A stretch of DNA of 64,000 nt from positions 1-64,000 of the forward strand of contig JAMLHC010000002.1 in assembly GCA_023957335.1 (NCBI GenBank), given 5' to 3'. Made by a program: the position numbers and the translations under genes. The DNA comes from Bacteroidota bacterium (GTDB lineage: Bacteria > Bacteroidota > Bacteroidia > NS11-12g > UBA955). Of this stretch, positions 38,086 through 47,602 are shown one piece after another (position 1 is the first letter of the stretch; every line of letters begins with the position of its first letter). The notes beneath the pieces were generated by a model. That model worked only from the letters and a program-made list of their open reading frames with translations, ran no database searches and was not told the origin of the DNA.

Positions 38086-41000
38086 TCAAAACAAATACCT
38101 TGCTTCTACCCTGCCCACGTGCACAGTGGGAGCTGTTTGGTTCTTCCTACCTTCGTAGTTAAGTGTAATTTGAATGTTTTTGCCTATTCTTCCTCCAACA
38201 AGCAGTTGCCAATTTATGTTTTTTCCGTTTTGTAAGCCCCTGAGCATATTATAAGCTACCGGGCTAGAACTTATCCCGCTATAATTGATTTGGACAAAAC
38301 TTAGTTTGCCATCAATGGTAGTAAGATTTTTTAAGAAAGTACGAAACTCTGCACCATATTCATTCCATGTTGCTTTTTCACCTCCATAGACAGGTTTGTT
38401 ATAAGCTTCATAATACCTATAAAAACCTCCTAATCTGAATGATTTACCGGGCTGCCAAAACAGTTCGGGATTGGCTTCTATATAATCAAAGCGATAGTTT
38501 CTGTTGGATGAGAAAGTACTGTTAAATCCACGCTGTCCAAGCTCCCCTATGCTAATCAATGACCAATCTGCAGTAAAATTCATGCGAATGTTCAAGCTAT
38601 TTTTTTCGATGTCGCGCGAGTCAAAACCTTGTATAAGAAATTGCTTTGTTTTGTTTTTTTGATAATTATATTCCATTCCAAATTTAGGGTTAGAACGATT
38701 GAAAAACAAAGTCCCTTTGAGGGATGAACCAAGATTGATGAGTGATGTGTCAGCAATATTAATATCCAAAGGATTAAATAAAGTTTGAAGACGGTTGTCT
38801 GTAGTTTTCCTGTCGGCACGATAGGAGCCTAAGGCATTAAATCTTGCCAATGTTTTCTTCAATCGATTTGCACTTTGCCATTTAATGGGCGGGCTAATAC
38901 GCAGTGTTTGGTTGAACTCATTGGTATTTGATCTGATAAATTCATTGGTAGGAATAAGCACTTTAATAAAATTTGCTTGATCTTGAAAAACCGCAGTTTC
39001 AAACTCATTAATTTCTTGTATTCCATTTTCGTTATAGTCATGCCAAACATGGGTTCCTTGACCTTGTCGTACTTCTATATATGTAAATTCACGCTTTTGT
39101 TCTTGACCTGTCCCAATTTGATAATAAGTACTCGAGAGAATGGATTTATTGAACAACCCAAATTGATATTCAATACGAGAGAGTACCGTCCTGTCAGGCA
39201 GATTGCCGGCTTGCATTGTATCCTCATTTTCGACAGCACGATATGACAAAGTAAAATCTAATCTATCCTTCCATCGCTGACCTTCCTTGACAACATTCAA
39301 ACTCAGATTGTTTGACATCACCGATTGTTCTAAGTTATTGCCTTTGGGTAGAAAATCAACCCGTCTGTTAAAATTCAAGCGACCGCTCAAATTCTCACTT
39401 TCATTTCGCTGAAGAGTCATACCTGACTGGAAATATCGATAACTTATCATCTCAAAGTTTGAACTTGTATCTGACTGAAAAAGACTTTGTTCACTTTCAT
39501 ATTCGGCACTAATAATATTTTTTCTAAAAAAAGTTTTAGATAGTGAACCACGTGATACATAGGAACTATTGTTCATACTAAAAACATTTTGATATAAATC
39601 TGTTTTTCGTGTTGTGGAATTGATAAAAGTAGTGTTATGTGTTAGTGCGAATCCTTTGTGATTGCCTGTCAGCCCATATCCAAATTGCAATCCATTGAAC
39701 TCACCCATTTTTTGATACATAGCAGTGGTATAGCTTAAAGAAACCTTATCTCCAACACCGGCACTACCGGAGAAGTTCAAAATCCTCTCTTCACTTTGCG
39801 TTCTTGTAGCGGATGGATTAGAATACTGCCTGCTCCATGAACGTTCAAACTCTATGTCTCTGTAGCGCTCAACATAATTAAATCTCTTATCAGCCCACTC
39901 TATTGATAATTGATTCTGCCATTTCAGCTTGTTTTTATTATTTAATCTGAAATTGTCGTTGCGCACAACTTTAAGGTTACCGGCATAACCTCCATTTGTA
40001 CTGTTGTCAATTGTCGAAAATGTATTTTGGTCTTTATTACTGGCAGCAAACTCCACCGAGATTACAGTATTACTATCGGGTCTATAATCTACTCCCGCAG
40101 TAAACATCTGCAATCTTTGTGGTGCTGTCAGTTGCACCAAAGGCGCATAATTACCCTGAGGAACCCCTCCTAAAGGTGCCACCCATTCAAAAACACGTCC
40201 ATTGGCAAGACTTGCTTTTTGTCTGTAATTTCCTCCCCCTTGTTCAGTTCTTGAAAATATTGGCTGATAAAAAACCGAATCACTATCGGGGTTGTCCGTA
40301 TAAACATAAATTTTTGTACCCATAGTATCAATCAGCCTATACATAATCCTATCTGTTTGAAAAGTGCTGAATTTTTTGACATTAGGCATATTCATCATTG
40401 CAGGGTTATTACCTGCCTCTGTCATAATATCTATTGCACTTCTGCTGGTAGATGAGTCATACAAATCCAGCGATTGCTGAAATGGCTGATTCTTATTATC
40501 TTGTTCCAAAAAATAGCTTCCACGAATAGTGAATTTATTTTTTTGAAAAATATCTGTTCCGTGGAAAACAGACCGACCATAATTTCTATCGGCATATTGA
40601 AATTCAACCACAATTCTACTGTATTGTGTAATCAGTGTGCGAGGCATAAATGTCAATGAACCTGTATTGTAATCAATCACATAATCATTCTGCTGACCTC
40701 GTTGCATCTGTTTCCCATCCACATAAACTGCCTCCGTTCCTGAAATGATAATAATAAACAATTCATTGTTTGAACCGGATAGCATATATGGACCTTGGTT
40801 GCCCTCCTGTCCCTGAATTTCATTACGTGCAAAACGCCCCCTTGAAACCGCAAGAGAAGCTTGTGTGAAATTTTGTCCTTTCCATAAAGAATCAACATGT
40901 GAAAACTGCAAGCCTCTTGATTTTTTATTAAACTTCATAAAATAATCTTGCCGATTACCTGCCATCGGGAAGTCTCCGACCGTCAGTTTTGAACTATCTT

Positions 41001-41661
41001 TCGAAAAACTAATATAAACTCTGTCAAAGTCCTGTATTTGCTGAGTGTTGCCCTCCGGCTGTATCGGATTATTTTGGTCAGAGATAGCAGCTTCAACCAC
41101 AATTTCACTCCCAAGTTTACCATTAATCTGCAAGTTCATATCTGAGTTGACAGCCAAATCCTGTGTATTCCCCACACCAACACCACGCGATATATTTCCT
41201 TGAATATTCAAACCGTTTTGTTTGAAGATATCAGAAGGGTCATTATTGGATTGAGTGCTATATACAAAAGGGTTTTGTGCAAATGTGGGTTCAATCAAAT
41301 TTGGGTCTTTATGAAAAGTCTTAAACTCAAAATTACGTGGTGCAAAAGCGCGTCCACTCACATCTATTGTATGACCAATATAAATCGGATTAAAAACAAA
41401 ACACCCCAGTTCGGTCAAAATATGATAGTCACGACCTTGTTTTAAAATAGAATCACCGCTTTTAACAAAAACGGTTGAAGGAACAAAACGCATAGCACTA
41501 TCAAAATAAACTGTATCGGACAATACTACTTGATGATATGTTCTAAGTGAGTAATAATCAGGATATTGTTGTGCTTGAGAAAAAAAAACGAATCCATAGA
41601 GCAGGGTTATTAATGCGACATTCTGCTTTACCCAATATACTTTATGGAAGTTGAGTTTCAA
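38086..41661 (-). CDS. large outer-membrane beta-barrel protein with a SprA-like motif
   Basis: Exported protein of 1191 residues, signal about 1-31 (ending SQAQ). From about residue 390 it consists of alternating amphipathic strands and ends in an aromatic terminal strand (VEARYLF), as outer-membrane barrels do. The segment around residues 150-220 (NISRGVGVGNTQDLAVNSDM, NGKLG, NPIQPEGNTQQIQDFDRVYI) closely resembles a motif I recall from the gliding/T9SS translocon protein SprA, but SprA is about twice as long, so this is not SprA itself. The start is a TTG overlapping the kinase stop (TTGA). Function unknown; large-protein export or a gliding-related role is inference. Confidence 0.75.
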   Translation of the reverse strand: MKLNFHKVYWVKQNVALITLLYGFVFFSQAQQYPDYYSLRTYHQVVLSDTVYFDSAMRFVPSTVFVKSGDSILKQGRDYHILTELGCFVFNPIYIGHTIDVSGRAFAPRNFEFKTFHKDPNLIEPTFAQNPFVYSTQSNNDPSDIFKQNGLNIQGNISRGVGVGNTQDLAVNSDMNLQINGKLGSEIVVEAAISDQNNPIQPEGNTQQIQDFDRVYISFSKDSSKLTVGDFPMAGNRQDYFMKFNKKSRGLQFSHVDSLWKGQNFTQASLAVSRGRFARNEIQGQEGNQGPYMLSGSNNELFIIIISGTEAVYVDGKQMQRGQQNDYVIDYNTGSLTFMPRTLITQYSRIVVEFQYADRNYGRSVFHGTDIFQKNKFTIRGSYFLEQDNKNQPFQQSLDLYDSSTSRSAIDIMTEAGNNPAMMNMPNVKKFSTFQTDRIMYRLIDTMGTKIYVYTDNPDSDSVFYQPIFSRTEQGGGNYRQKASLANGRVFEWVAPLGGVPQGNYAPLVQLTAPQRLQMFTAGVDYRPDSNTVISVEFAASNKDQNTFSTIDNSTNGGYAGNLKVVRNDNFRLNNKNKLKWQNQLSIEWADKRFNYVERYRDIEFERSWSRQYSNPSATRTQSEERILNFSGSAGVGDKVSLSYTTAMYQKMGEFNGLQFGYGLTGNHKGFALTHNTTFINSTTRKTDLYQNVFSMNNSSYVSRGSLSKTFFRKNIISAEYESEQSLFQSDTSSNFEMISYRYFQSGMTLQRNESENLSGRLNFNRRVDFLPKGNNLEQSVMSNNLSLNVVKEGQRWKDRLDFTLSYRAVENEDTMQAGNLPDRTVLSRIEYQFGLFNKSILSSTYYQIGTGQEQKREFTYIEVRQGQGTHVWHDYNENGIQEINEFETAVFQDQANFIKVLIPTNEFIRSNTNEFNQTLRISPPIKWQSANRLKKTLARFNALGSYRADRKTTDNRLQTLFNPLDINIADTSLINLGSSLKGTLFFNRSNPKFGMEYNYQKNKTKQFLIQGFDSRDIEKNSLNIRMNFTADWSLISIGELGQRGFNSTFSSNRNYRFDYIEANPELFWQPGKSFRLGGFYRYYEAYNKPVYGGEKATWNEYGAEFRTFLKNLTTIDGKLSFVQINYSGISSSPVAYNMLRGLQNGKNINWQLLVGGRIGKNIQITLNYEGRKNQTAPTVHVGRVEARYLF

Positions 41662-44600
41662 ATTTTTGCAAGCGGCAAAGTAATATAAAATATAGTCCCT
41701 GTACCTTGAGTACTTTCAAATCTGATACTTCCACCGGCAAGTTCAATAATTTTCTTGGAAATTGCCAACCCTAATCCCATTCCAGAAGTTTTAGTACTGA
41801 AGTTCGGGTGGAAAATCTTTTCTTTCAGACTATCCTCAATCCCTACACCATTATCAGCGAATGCAATAGTAAGTATATTTCCTTCTATCTCAGCCGATAT
41901 ACTGAGCATACAAGTTTCTTCCTCTTTTTTTGCTTGATATGCATTCTTAATCAGATTTGTAAACACCCTTTTCATTTGGTCTTTGTCGGCAAGGATAAAG
42001 GCAGGTTTTTCTAATCCTTCAAGGGAAATGTCAAAATCTTCGGAATTAGAGAACAAGTCCACCATATCTCGCAACATAAGACTGATATCAATATTTGCCG
42101 GAACAGCCATAGGCATTTTAGCGAAAGAAGAAAACTCTTCAGCCATTTTTGACATCAAATCAATCTGGGTAACAAGCAAGTCTGAAACTTTTTTGATTTT
42201 TTCTTTAATTGAAGGGTCGGTTTCGGCAACCGATCTTTGCAAGTGTTGAATACTCAGGCGCATGGGAGTGAGCGGATTTTTGATTTCATGTGCCACTTGT
42301 TTAGCCATTTCGCGCCAGGCTCCTTCTCTTTCTGTCAGAGCGAGTTTCTCAATACTCACCTCGAGTTGATGCAGCACTGTATTGTAAGTTTTAACTAATT
42401 GACCTATCTCGTCATTACTTTGCCATGTAATTGCCTCATTCTCACCCCCTACTCTGAGTTTGCGTAAACTAAGCGCAATAATGGCGAGTGGGCGTGTGAT
42501 TACTTTGGATAGAAAAACGGACAAGACCCCGGTTATTAGAAAAAATATAACAAAGATGTTTAACATATCCACCAGCAAAGAAGTTAGTTCTCTGTTGGTT
42601 TCCTGTTGGCGTGCAAAGAAAGGCAGATGAATATAGCCGGTTAGTTTCTGTTGATGATCAAAAAATGATTGATAAAAAGAACTGTATTTGTAACCATAAA
42701 GCCTTTCATTTTGATTGAATGAATACAATCTATCTTGTGTAAGTTTTTGATAGGCAACGGGATTCATGTATTCATTGATAACTGCATTTTTATATAAATC
42801 AGGACTTGACGACAACCACAATGTACCATTGAGATTAAACAAACTGATATCCAAATTGTAACTTTCCGACAAATCAATCAAGAATTCGCGCTTCGGACCG
42901 GTTTTATTTCCAAAATCCATAATACCCGATTTTTCGAGTTCTCCCGATATACCACGCATTTTTTCTAATACCTGCCTTTGTTGGGTATCTTCATAATTTT
43001 TGGAAATAAAATTAGCTACCATAAAGGTTCCCGCCACAAAACTCAAAATAAGTTCTACAATCAAAGCAGTCTGAATCTTGCGCTGCAAAAGCATATTTCT
43101 AAAAGAAGGCAAATAGAGTTTGGCTTTGTGACGTGTAAACAAACGGTTTATATTCAAAGTTATAATTCTAATTGCCAACCTTAGGCTCAACACACTAAAC
43201 CAAATTAGAAAAATAGACAAAATTAAACCTGCAAAAACTGTAAAATAATTAGCTAAGGTACGCAGTGGGAACACTAACACTAATACCCTTTCAGGTTCAG
43301 GATGATAAACATAAATACTATATCCGTTTTGAATAAAAAATTCCTCTTGCTTATTGGAATGAAATTGTTCGTTAAACCTTTCAAAAGGGAACTCTGGACT
43401 AACACGGCTTAACTTATTATTCACATACAATGCATGGTAATATGTAAATGGGGAAAATGGGATACCGGCTGACTTTCCGGTAAACTCTGACAATGCCTTC
43501 TGTGATGTTCTTACTTTTTGACGCAAAAGGATAAATACCGATTGAAACTCCGGTGAGTTATACTCGCCTGTTATATGTGCAGAAATATAACCCGAAAAAC
43601 CGCTGCTTTCCTTGACTTTGAGAAAACTGTGACTAAGCCCGTCTTCGCTCGTCTCCATGTAGATTTTGTAATAATTATCAAATCCTTGTTTTTGCAAATC
43701 GCTCCATGAATTGCTTGAACCCGAAAAAGACTTAATATAGATATCAAAATCACTCAGAAAGTCTATCAGATAGTCGTATTTCAGTATGCCTTCAAACTCT
43801 TCTTCGTTGAATGCAGAATCTTCATAAATACAACTTTGAAAAACATTATTTGATTCTAATTTATGTTCTGCTTCGAGCAATCGCCTTTCTAATTCCAGAT
43901 CGCGCTCGTGCAGTATTTTGTATGCATATAGTTTACGGTACTCATGCTCTTTCTGTTCTAACAGACTATTGATTCTAAAGGTATTCAATAACACAAAAGC
44001 TACAATCAACAACATCTTTATCCAGTTCTCATTATCTCTGTTATAATGCAGAACAAAATACATCACCATGAATGCAAGAAACATCCATGCAAGAATAATG
44101 GCAGGCATATATATAAAACTTCCATTCCATAAAACCAATCCCGCAAAAGTTGCCTGTAAAACCAAGGATAGATAATAAACAAGGCTCTTTCTTTTTAGAG
44201 AAGCTGCAAACCAATCAACGAGTAACCCGCAAAGAACAAAGAGCAATGCCAGATGAAGCCCAATCAGTATAATCCCCAAAAGTGTATAAACATTTAATTC
44301 ATCAATTACAACCGGGTCTAAATTGATTTTGGAGTCTATAATTAAGTGTTGTACTTCCGTAAGTTGCCAATAAATAAAGCCTGCAAGCAAAGCATTGACA
44401 ATCAACAAAGCTGGAAATAACGAAATTGTTGAAGGCAGTATTCTAATTTTTCTTATAAATAACAGAAGAAAGCAAAGAATAACGATGTTTAAAAAATTCT
44501 CTGCATAAGAACTTGACCAATGAGAATGAGCAAAAAGTTCGGGCGAGAACATCGGACTCTGCGACAAAAAATGAAGCAATAATTCATTCGCTAATAATAT

Positions 44601-45302
44601 CCTTATCGTTACTAAGAAAAACAATATAAACCCCGATTGAAAAAGGTATTGATCGGAGCTCATTATCCTTTTATAAACAAGTAACCTTATAATGAGCCAT
44701 AAAAGCAAAATCAATGCAGGAATATAGAACCACAAACTGACATCAGAGTTAGTTTCGACATTCAGAATATTAACATAGAAATCAACCTTTTGACCGTTCA
44801 AGGACACGGGATAATAAGTTGAATCATGAGTTTCAGATTTAAGTTGAATTTCATCCTCTATCCCGCTCAATTTCACTGCCTTATTTTGTGGCATTCCATG
44901 AATAGTATTCGGGAAATTATGAGCAAGCTTTAATAGGGAATAATGCGAGAACCCAAGACTGTCTTTTTGAGAACAGACTCTGTAAAATCCATCATTAAAA
45001 CTCAGATATTTAATTTGGAGAGAGTCGGAAATATTGTATTGTTTAAAAGCTACTTTATCTGAACTCCAAAAGACAGCACTATCACCTTTAAAAACAAAGA
45101 GTTGTAGAGGATACAAACTTGATTGATAACCATAAGAAGTTAAAAGTTTCTTCTGCGCATTGTCATACTTCTCAACATAGGATTTAAACTTTGAAATGAC
45201 TTCCTCACGATGTGTGGTTTGGTTAGGAGCAATATTCTCTAACCATACGCCCACACAAGTCAGAATAAGCAATACAAAATGAAGTATATATTTCTTCAAC
45301 AT
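41658..45302 (-). CDS. giant membrane sensor histidine kinase (NtrY-like catalytic core)
   Basis: About 1214-residue sensor kinase. One N-terminal helix and an exported loop (about 30-200) are followed by roughly seven to nine helices (about 200-450), a cytoplasmic or periplasmic segment, further helices near 690 and 740, and another after 920. Then come HAMP, HisKA with the phosphoacceptor in AHEIKNPLTPMRL (His near residue 1005), and HATPase with NLIKNAYQAK, FADNGVGIED and SGMGLGLAI. The NP after the His is NtrY-like. No response-regulator gene is adjacent. The start is taken at 45302 (MLKKYILHF). Its stop overlaps the start of the outer-membrane protein gene, so the two are translationally coupled. 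Confidence 0.88.
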   Translation of the reverse strand: MLKKYILHFVLLILTCVGVWLENIAPNQTTHREEVISKFKSYVEKYDNAQKKLLTSYGYQSSLYPLQLFVFKGDSAVFWSSDKVAFKQYNISDSLQIKYLSFNDGFYRVCSQKDSLGFSHYSLLKLAHNFPNTIHGMPQNKAVKLSGIEDEIQLKSETHDSTYYPVSLNGQKVDFYVNILNVETNSDVSLWFYIPALILLLWLIIRLLVYKRIMSSDQYLFQSGFILFFLVTIRILLANELLLHFLSQSPMFSPELFAHSHWSSSYAENFLNIVILCFLLLFIRKIRILPSTISLFPALLIVNALLAGFIYWQLTEVQHLIIDSKINLDPVVIDELNVYTLLGIILIGLHLALLFVLCGLLVDWFAASLKRKSLVYYLSLVLQATFAGLVLWNGSFIYMPAIILAWMFLAFMVMYFVLHYNRDNENWIKMLLIVAFVLLNTFRINSLLEQKEHEYRKLYAYKILHERDLELERRLLEAEHKLESNNVFQSCIYEDSAFNEEEFEGILKYDYLIDFLSDFDIYIKSFSGSSNSWSDLQKQGFDNYYKIYMETSEDGLSHSFLKVKESSGFSGYISAHITGEYNSPEFQSVFILLRQKVRTSQKALSEFTGKSAGIPFSPFTYYHALYVNNKLSRVSPEFPFERFNEQFHSNKQEEFFIQNGYSIYVYHPEPERVLVLVFPLRTLANYFTVFAGLILSIFLIWFSVLSLRLAIRIITLNINRLFTRHKAKLYLPSFRNMLLQRKIQTALIVELILSFVAGTFMVANFISKNYEDTQQRQVLEKMRGISGELEKSGIMDFGNKTGPKREFLIDLSESYNLDISLFNLNGTLWLSSSPDLYKNAVINEYMNPVAYQKLTQDRLYSFNQNERLYGYKYSSFYQSFFDHQQKLTGYIHLPFFARQQETNRELTSLLVDMLNIFVIFFLITGVLSVFLSKVITRPLAIIALSLRKLRVGGENEAITWQSNDEIGQLVKTYNTVLHQLEVSIEKLALTEREGAWREMAKQVAHEIKNPLTPMRLSIQHLQRSVAETDPSIKEKIKKVSDLLVTQIDLMSKMAEEFSSFAKMPMAVPANIDISLMLRDMVDLFSNSEDFDISLEGLEKPAFILADKDQMKRVFTNLIKNAYQAKKEEETCMLSISAEIEGNILTIAFADNGVGIEDSLKEKIFHPNFSTKTSGMGLGLAISKKIIELAGGSIRFESTQGTGTIFYITLPLAKI

Positions 45303-45374
45303 AGCACCCACAGCAGAAGTGCGAATGTAAAACATTTTGAAGTGAGCGTGTACGGATAATGAAGATATGGCGAA

Positions 45375-47222
45375 CTATTTATTCAAGTTTACCCATCTTA
45401 ATCGAAGTGCATTTCCAATCACCACTACATCAGACATCGCCATAAACAAAGCTGCCCAAGTAGGATTCAACCCTCCCATTGCAGCGATCGGGATAGCAAC
45501 CACATTATAAGCAAAAGCCCAAAACAAGTTTTGTTTAATACCTCCCAGCGCAATTTTTGATACTTTGTGGGCTTCCATGAGTTTTTGCAATCCTTTATCG
45601 AGCAAAATAAAGTCAGCTTGCTGCTTACTTAAATCGCTGCCATGTCCCACCACGACAGCCACATCTGCAGCTGCAAGTGCAGGTGCATCATTAATTCCGT
45701 CACCGGTCATAGCTGTTTTGCCCGTTTTACGCCATGTCTCAAGTTTGCTCATTTTCTCATCCGGCAAAACTTCCGCAAAAGTTTCATCAAAAGGCAAATC
45801 CTTGACAATGGCATCTACTTTAGCCCTTGAATCACCGCTTAGCAGAAAGAGTTTCAAGCCTTCCTCTTTAAAATATTGTAAAATATTTTTCAAATTGCTG
45901 ACCGGTTCGTCTTTGATAGTAAAGTAGGCGGTAAGCTGATTGTTTTCCCATAAGAATAAATCTGCCTGTGGAAGTTCTCCACCCTCTCCAAACCGCGCAG
46001 AACCTAATTTGTAATGATTGCCGAGCTTGTCCATGGCTGTCATCCCATATCCTTTTTTTTCTATTATTTCTTCCCATTCAACGGTTTGTGCAAACCAATT
46101 TGCATGATTTTTCACGATTGATTTAGCAATCGGATGTGAAGAACGTTGTTCAATCTGCCAGATTATGTTTTTAATATGAGGTTCATCCCCTCTTAATACA
46201 GCGAAATTATCAACCAGAAAATCTCCGGTTGTAATAGTTCCTGTTTTGTCTAACGCCAATACTTTGACGGCAGCAAACTTCTCGAGTGCCTGCCCTCCCT
46301 TGACTAAAATTCCTTTGCGTGCTGCCATTCCCAGCCCAACGGAAACCGCAGTGGGCGTAGCCAAGCCCATAGCACATGGGCATGAAATAACGAGAACTGC
46401 AATCGCCCTGAGTATGGATTCTTCAAAACCTACGTCTGCAACAAAATAGTTGAGCAAAAAAGCCGCTACGGCAATGCTTACCACAACTTGTACAAAAATG
46501 CCACTTACTTTGTCGCCAATTTTCTGGATGTGAGGCTTGGATGCTTGTGCTCCTTTTATCCAATTTCGCATTTGACCTGCAAGCGTGTCTTGTCCTGTCT
46601 TGGAAACTTGAAGGGTAAAATTTCCACTGACCAAAACACTGCCGGCCAATACATTATCTCCTTTCTTCTTAAACACCGGTGCACTTTCCCCTGTGATAAC
46701 AGCTTCGCTCACTTCCACCGCACCTTCTGTAACAATACCATCTGCAGGAACCTTCTCCCCCTCATTTACGATGAGCAAGTCTCCGGTTTTTATTCTATCT
46801 GATGTAATAGATGAAATAAGTATCTCTCCTGTTTCTTGATTCTTTTCTACTCGGTTAGCCATTGCCGGCAATAAAGAAGCGGTATCCTGCATTTGGATAG
46901 AGGTCTTTGACAAGGCTCGTGCTTCAATATTATTTCCTAATAAAACCAAGGTTATAATCGTAACCGCAGTTTCAAAATACAAATGCCCTTCGTGACCACC
47001 TGCCATTAATGCAAAACTATAAGCCACAGCTGCCAATGCACCCATACTAACAAGCACATCCATATTGGGATTCTTGTCTTGCAGTGAATGTATAGCACTT
47101 TTTCCAAAATATTGCAATCCAATAACAAGTGCGGGTAAAGCTACAACAAACTGAACCCAACCGCTATGAAAAAACGGGATATGGACTATCATGTGCGCCC
47201 AAAAAGGCAAAGCACACAACAA
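45375..47222 (-). CDS. copA: copper-translocating P1B-type ATPase, catalytic body (second frame of copA)
   Basis: Exports Cu(I) using ATP. It has the transmembrane metal motif SCPCAMGLATP, the phosphorylation site DKTGTIT, the TGES actuator loop (VITGESAPV) and the hinge TGDGINDAPALAAADVAVV, so the body is intact. The nominal TTG start at 47222 lies inside the first membrane helix, and the frame stays open upstream to 47264, reading KKSLSPLELKFLISLL: a typical CopA linker plus helix. There is no ATG before that helix. A -1 shift on the A9 run at 47258-47266 would fuse it to the HMA domain encoded at 47252-47494, giving a normal CopA of about 705 residues. Programmed or slippage frameshift, phase variation, or a sequencing error are all possible. 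Confidence 0.9.
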   Translation of the reverse strand: MLCALPFWAHMIVHIPFFHSGWVQFVVALPALVIGLQYFGKSAIHSLQDKNPNMDVLVSMGALAAVAYSFALMAGGHEGHLYFETAVTIITLVLLGNNIEARALSKTSIQMQDTASLLPAMANRVEKNQETGEILISSITSDRIKTGDLLIVNEGEKVPADGIVTEGAVEVSEAVITGESAPVFKKKGDNVLAGSVLVSGNFTLQVSKTGQDTLAGQMRNWIKGAQASKPHIQKIGDKVSGIFVQVVVSIAVAAFLLNYFVADVGFEESILRAIAVLVISCPCAMGLATPTAVSVGLGMAARKGILVKGGQALEKFAAVKVLALDKTGTITTGDFLVDNFAVLRGDEPHIKNIIWQIEQRSSHPIAKSIVKNHANWFAQTVEWEEIIEKKGYGMTAMDKLGNHYKLGSARFGEGGELPQADLFLWENNQLTAYFTIKDEPVSNLKNILQYFKEEGLKLFLLSGDSRAKVDAIVKDLPFDETFAEVLPDEKMSKLETWRKTGKTAMTGDGINDAPALAAADVAVVVGHGSDLSKQQADFILLDKGLQKLMEAHKVSKIALGGIKQNLFWAFAYNVVAIPIAAMGGLNPTWAALFMAMSDVVVIGNALRLRWVNLNK

Positions 47223-47251
47223 ACTGATGAGAAACTTTAGCTCAAGCGGAC

Positions 47252-47494
47252 TTAGGCTTTTTTTTTACTTGCAGAATCTTGAATAGAGTCTTTGATAACA
47301 GTATAGCCTCGTCTTTCTATTTCAGACGTAATTTCAGCTAAGGCAATGTGATTAGGGTTGTCAAAAACCACTTCTTTATCGGCAAGGTTAACTGCAATGT
47401 TGCTTCCACCTTTGTCGGCAACTGCATTTTCTACTGAACGTGCACAATTACTGCATGTCATACCGTCCACTTTTATAATTACTTGATTGCTCAT
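47252..47494 (-). CDS. HMA copper-binding domain (N-terminal part of copA or CopZ-like chaperone)
   Basis: 80 residues forming one complete heavy-metal-associated domain with the Cu(I) site GMTCSNC (Cys14 and Cys17) and the closing IERRGYTVI strand. As it stands it ends at a TAA after SASKKKA and would act as a small copper chaperone. The A9 run encoding KKK sits immediately before the stop. The next frame continues as the CopA linker, so this is likely both a chaperone and the N-terminal domain of CopA. In E. coli, copA makes both products from one gene by -1 frameshifting. Preceded by a TATCTTTG promoter. Confidence 0.88.
   Translation of the reverse strand: MSNQVIIKVDGMTCSNCARSVENAVADKGGSNIAVNLADKEVVFDNPNHIALAEITSEIERRGYTVIKDSIQDSASKKKA
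47258..47266 (-). other. A9 slippery run at the HMA/ATPase frame junction
   Basis: Nine consecutive A on the coding (minus) strand, read AGT AAA AAA AAA GCC TAA in the HMA frame. Re-reading one A (or adding one) gives AGT AAA AAA AAA AGC CTA AGT and enters the ATPase frame without a gap. The run permits ribosomal -1 slippage (A AAA AAA) as well as transcriptional slippage. Confidence 0.7.
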
Positions 47495-47519
47495 AGAATC
47501 GTCCTGATTTTAGGAAGCA

Positions 47520-47527
47520 CAAAGATA
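47520..47527 (-). promoter_or_regulatory. TAnnTTTG -7 element for the copper ATPase locus
   Basis: TATCTTTG on the minus strand, 25 bases before the HMA start codon at 47494. No copper-regulator gene or obvious operator was seen. Confidence 0.5.
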
Positions 47528-47602
47528 GTCAATATATAAACGTACTAAGTTAATACTCGATTGAAAAATAAATAACTTGACAAACAATATACGACCTGGG
47601 TT

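Noticed and set aside
38086..41661. Annotation of the large outer-membrane protein as SprA itself
   Set aside because: The motif is similar, but the protein is about half the length of SprA and lacks its repeated organisation.
47252..47494. The HMA ORF as a wholly independent CopZ gene
   Set aside because: Possible, but the neighbouring ATPase frame opens precisely at the A9 run and lacks its own start, so a shared gene with a frameshift explains more. The standalone product is kept as one of its outputs.
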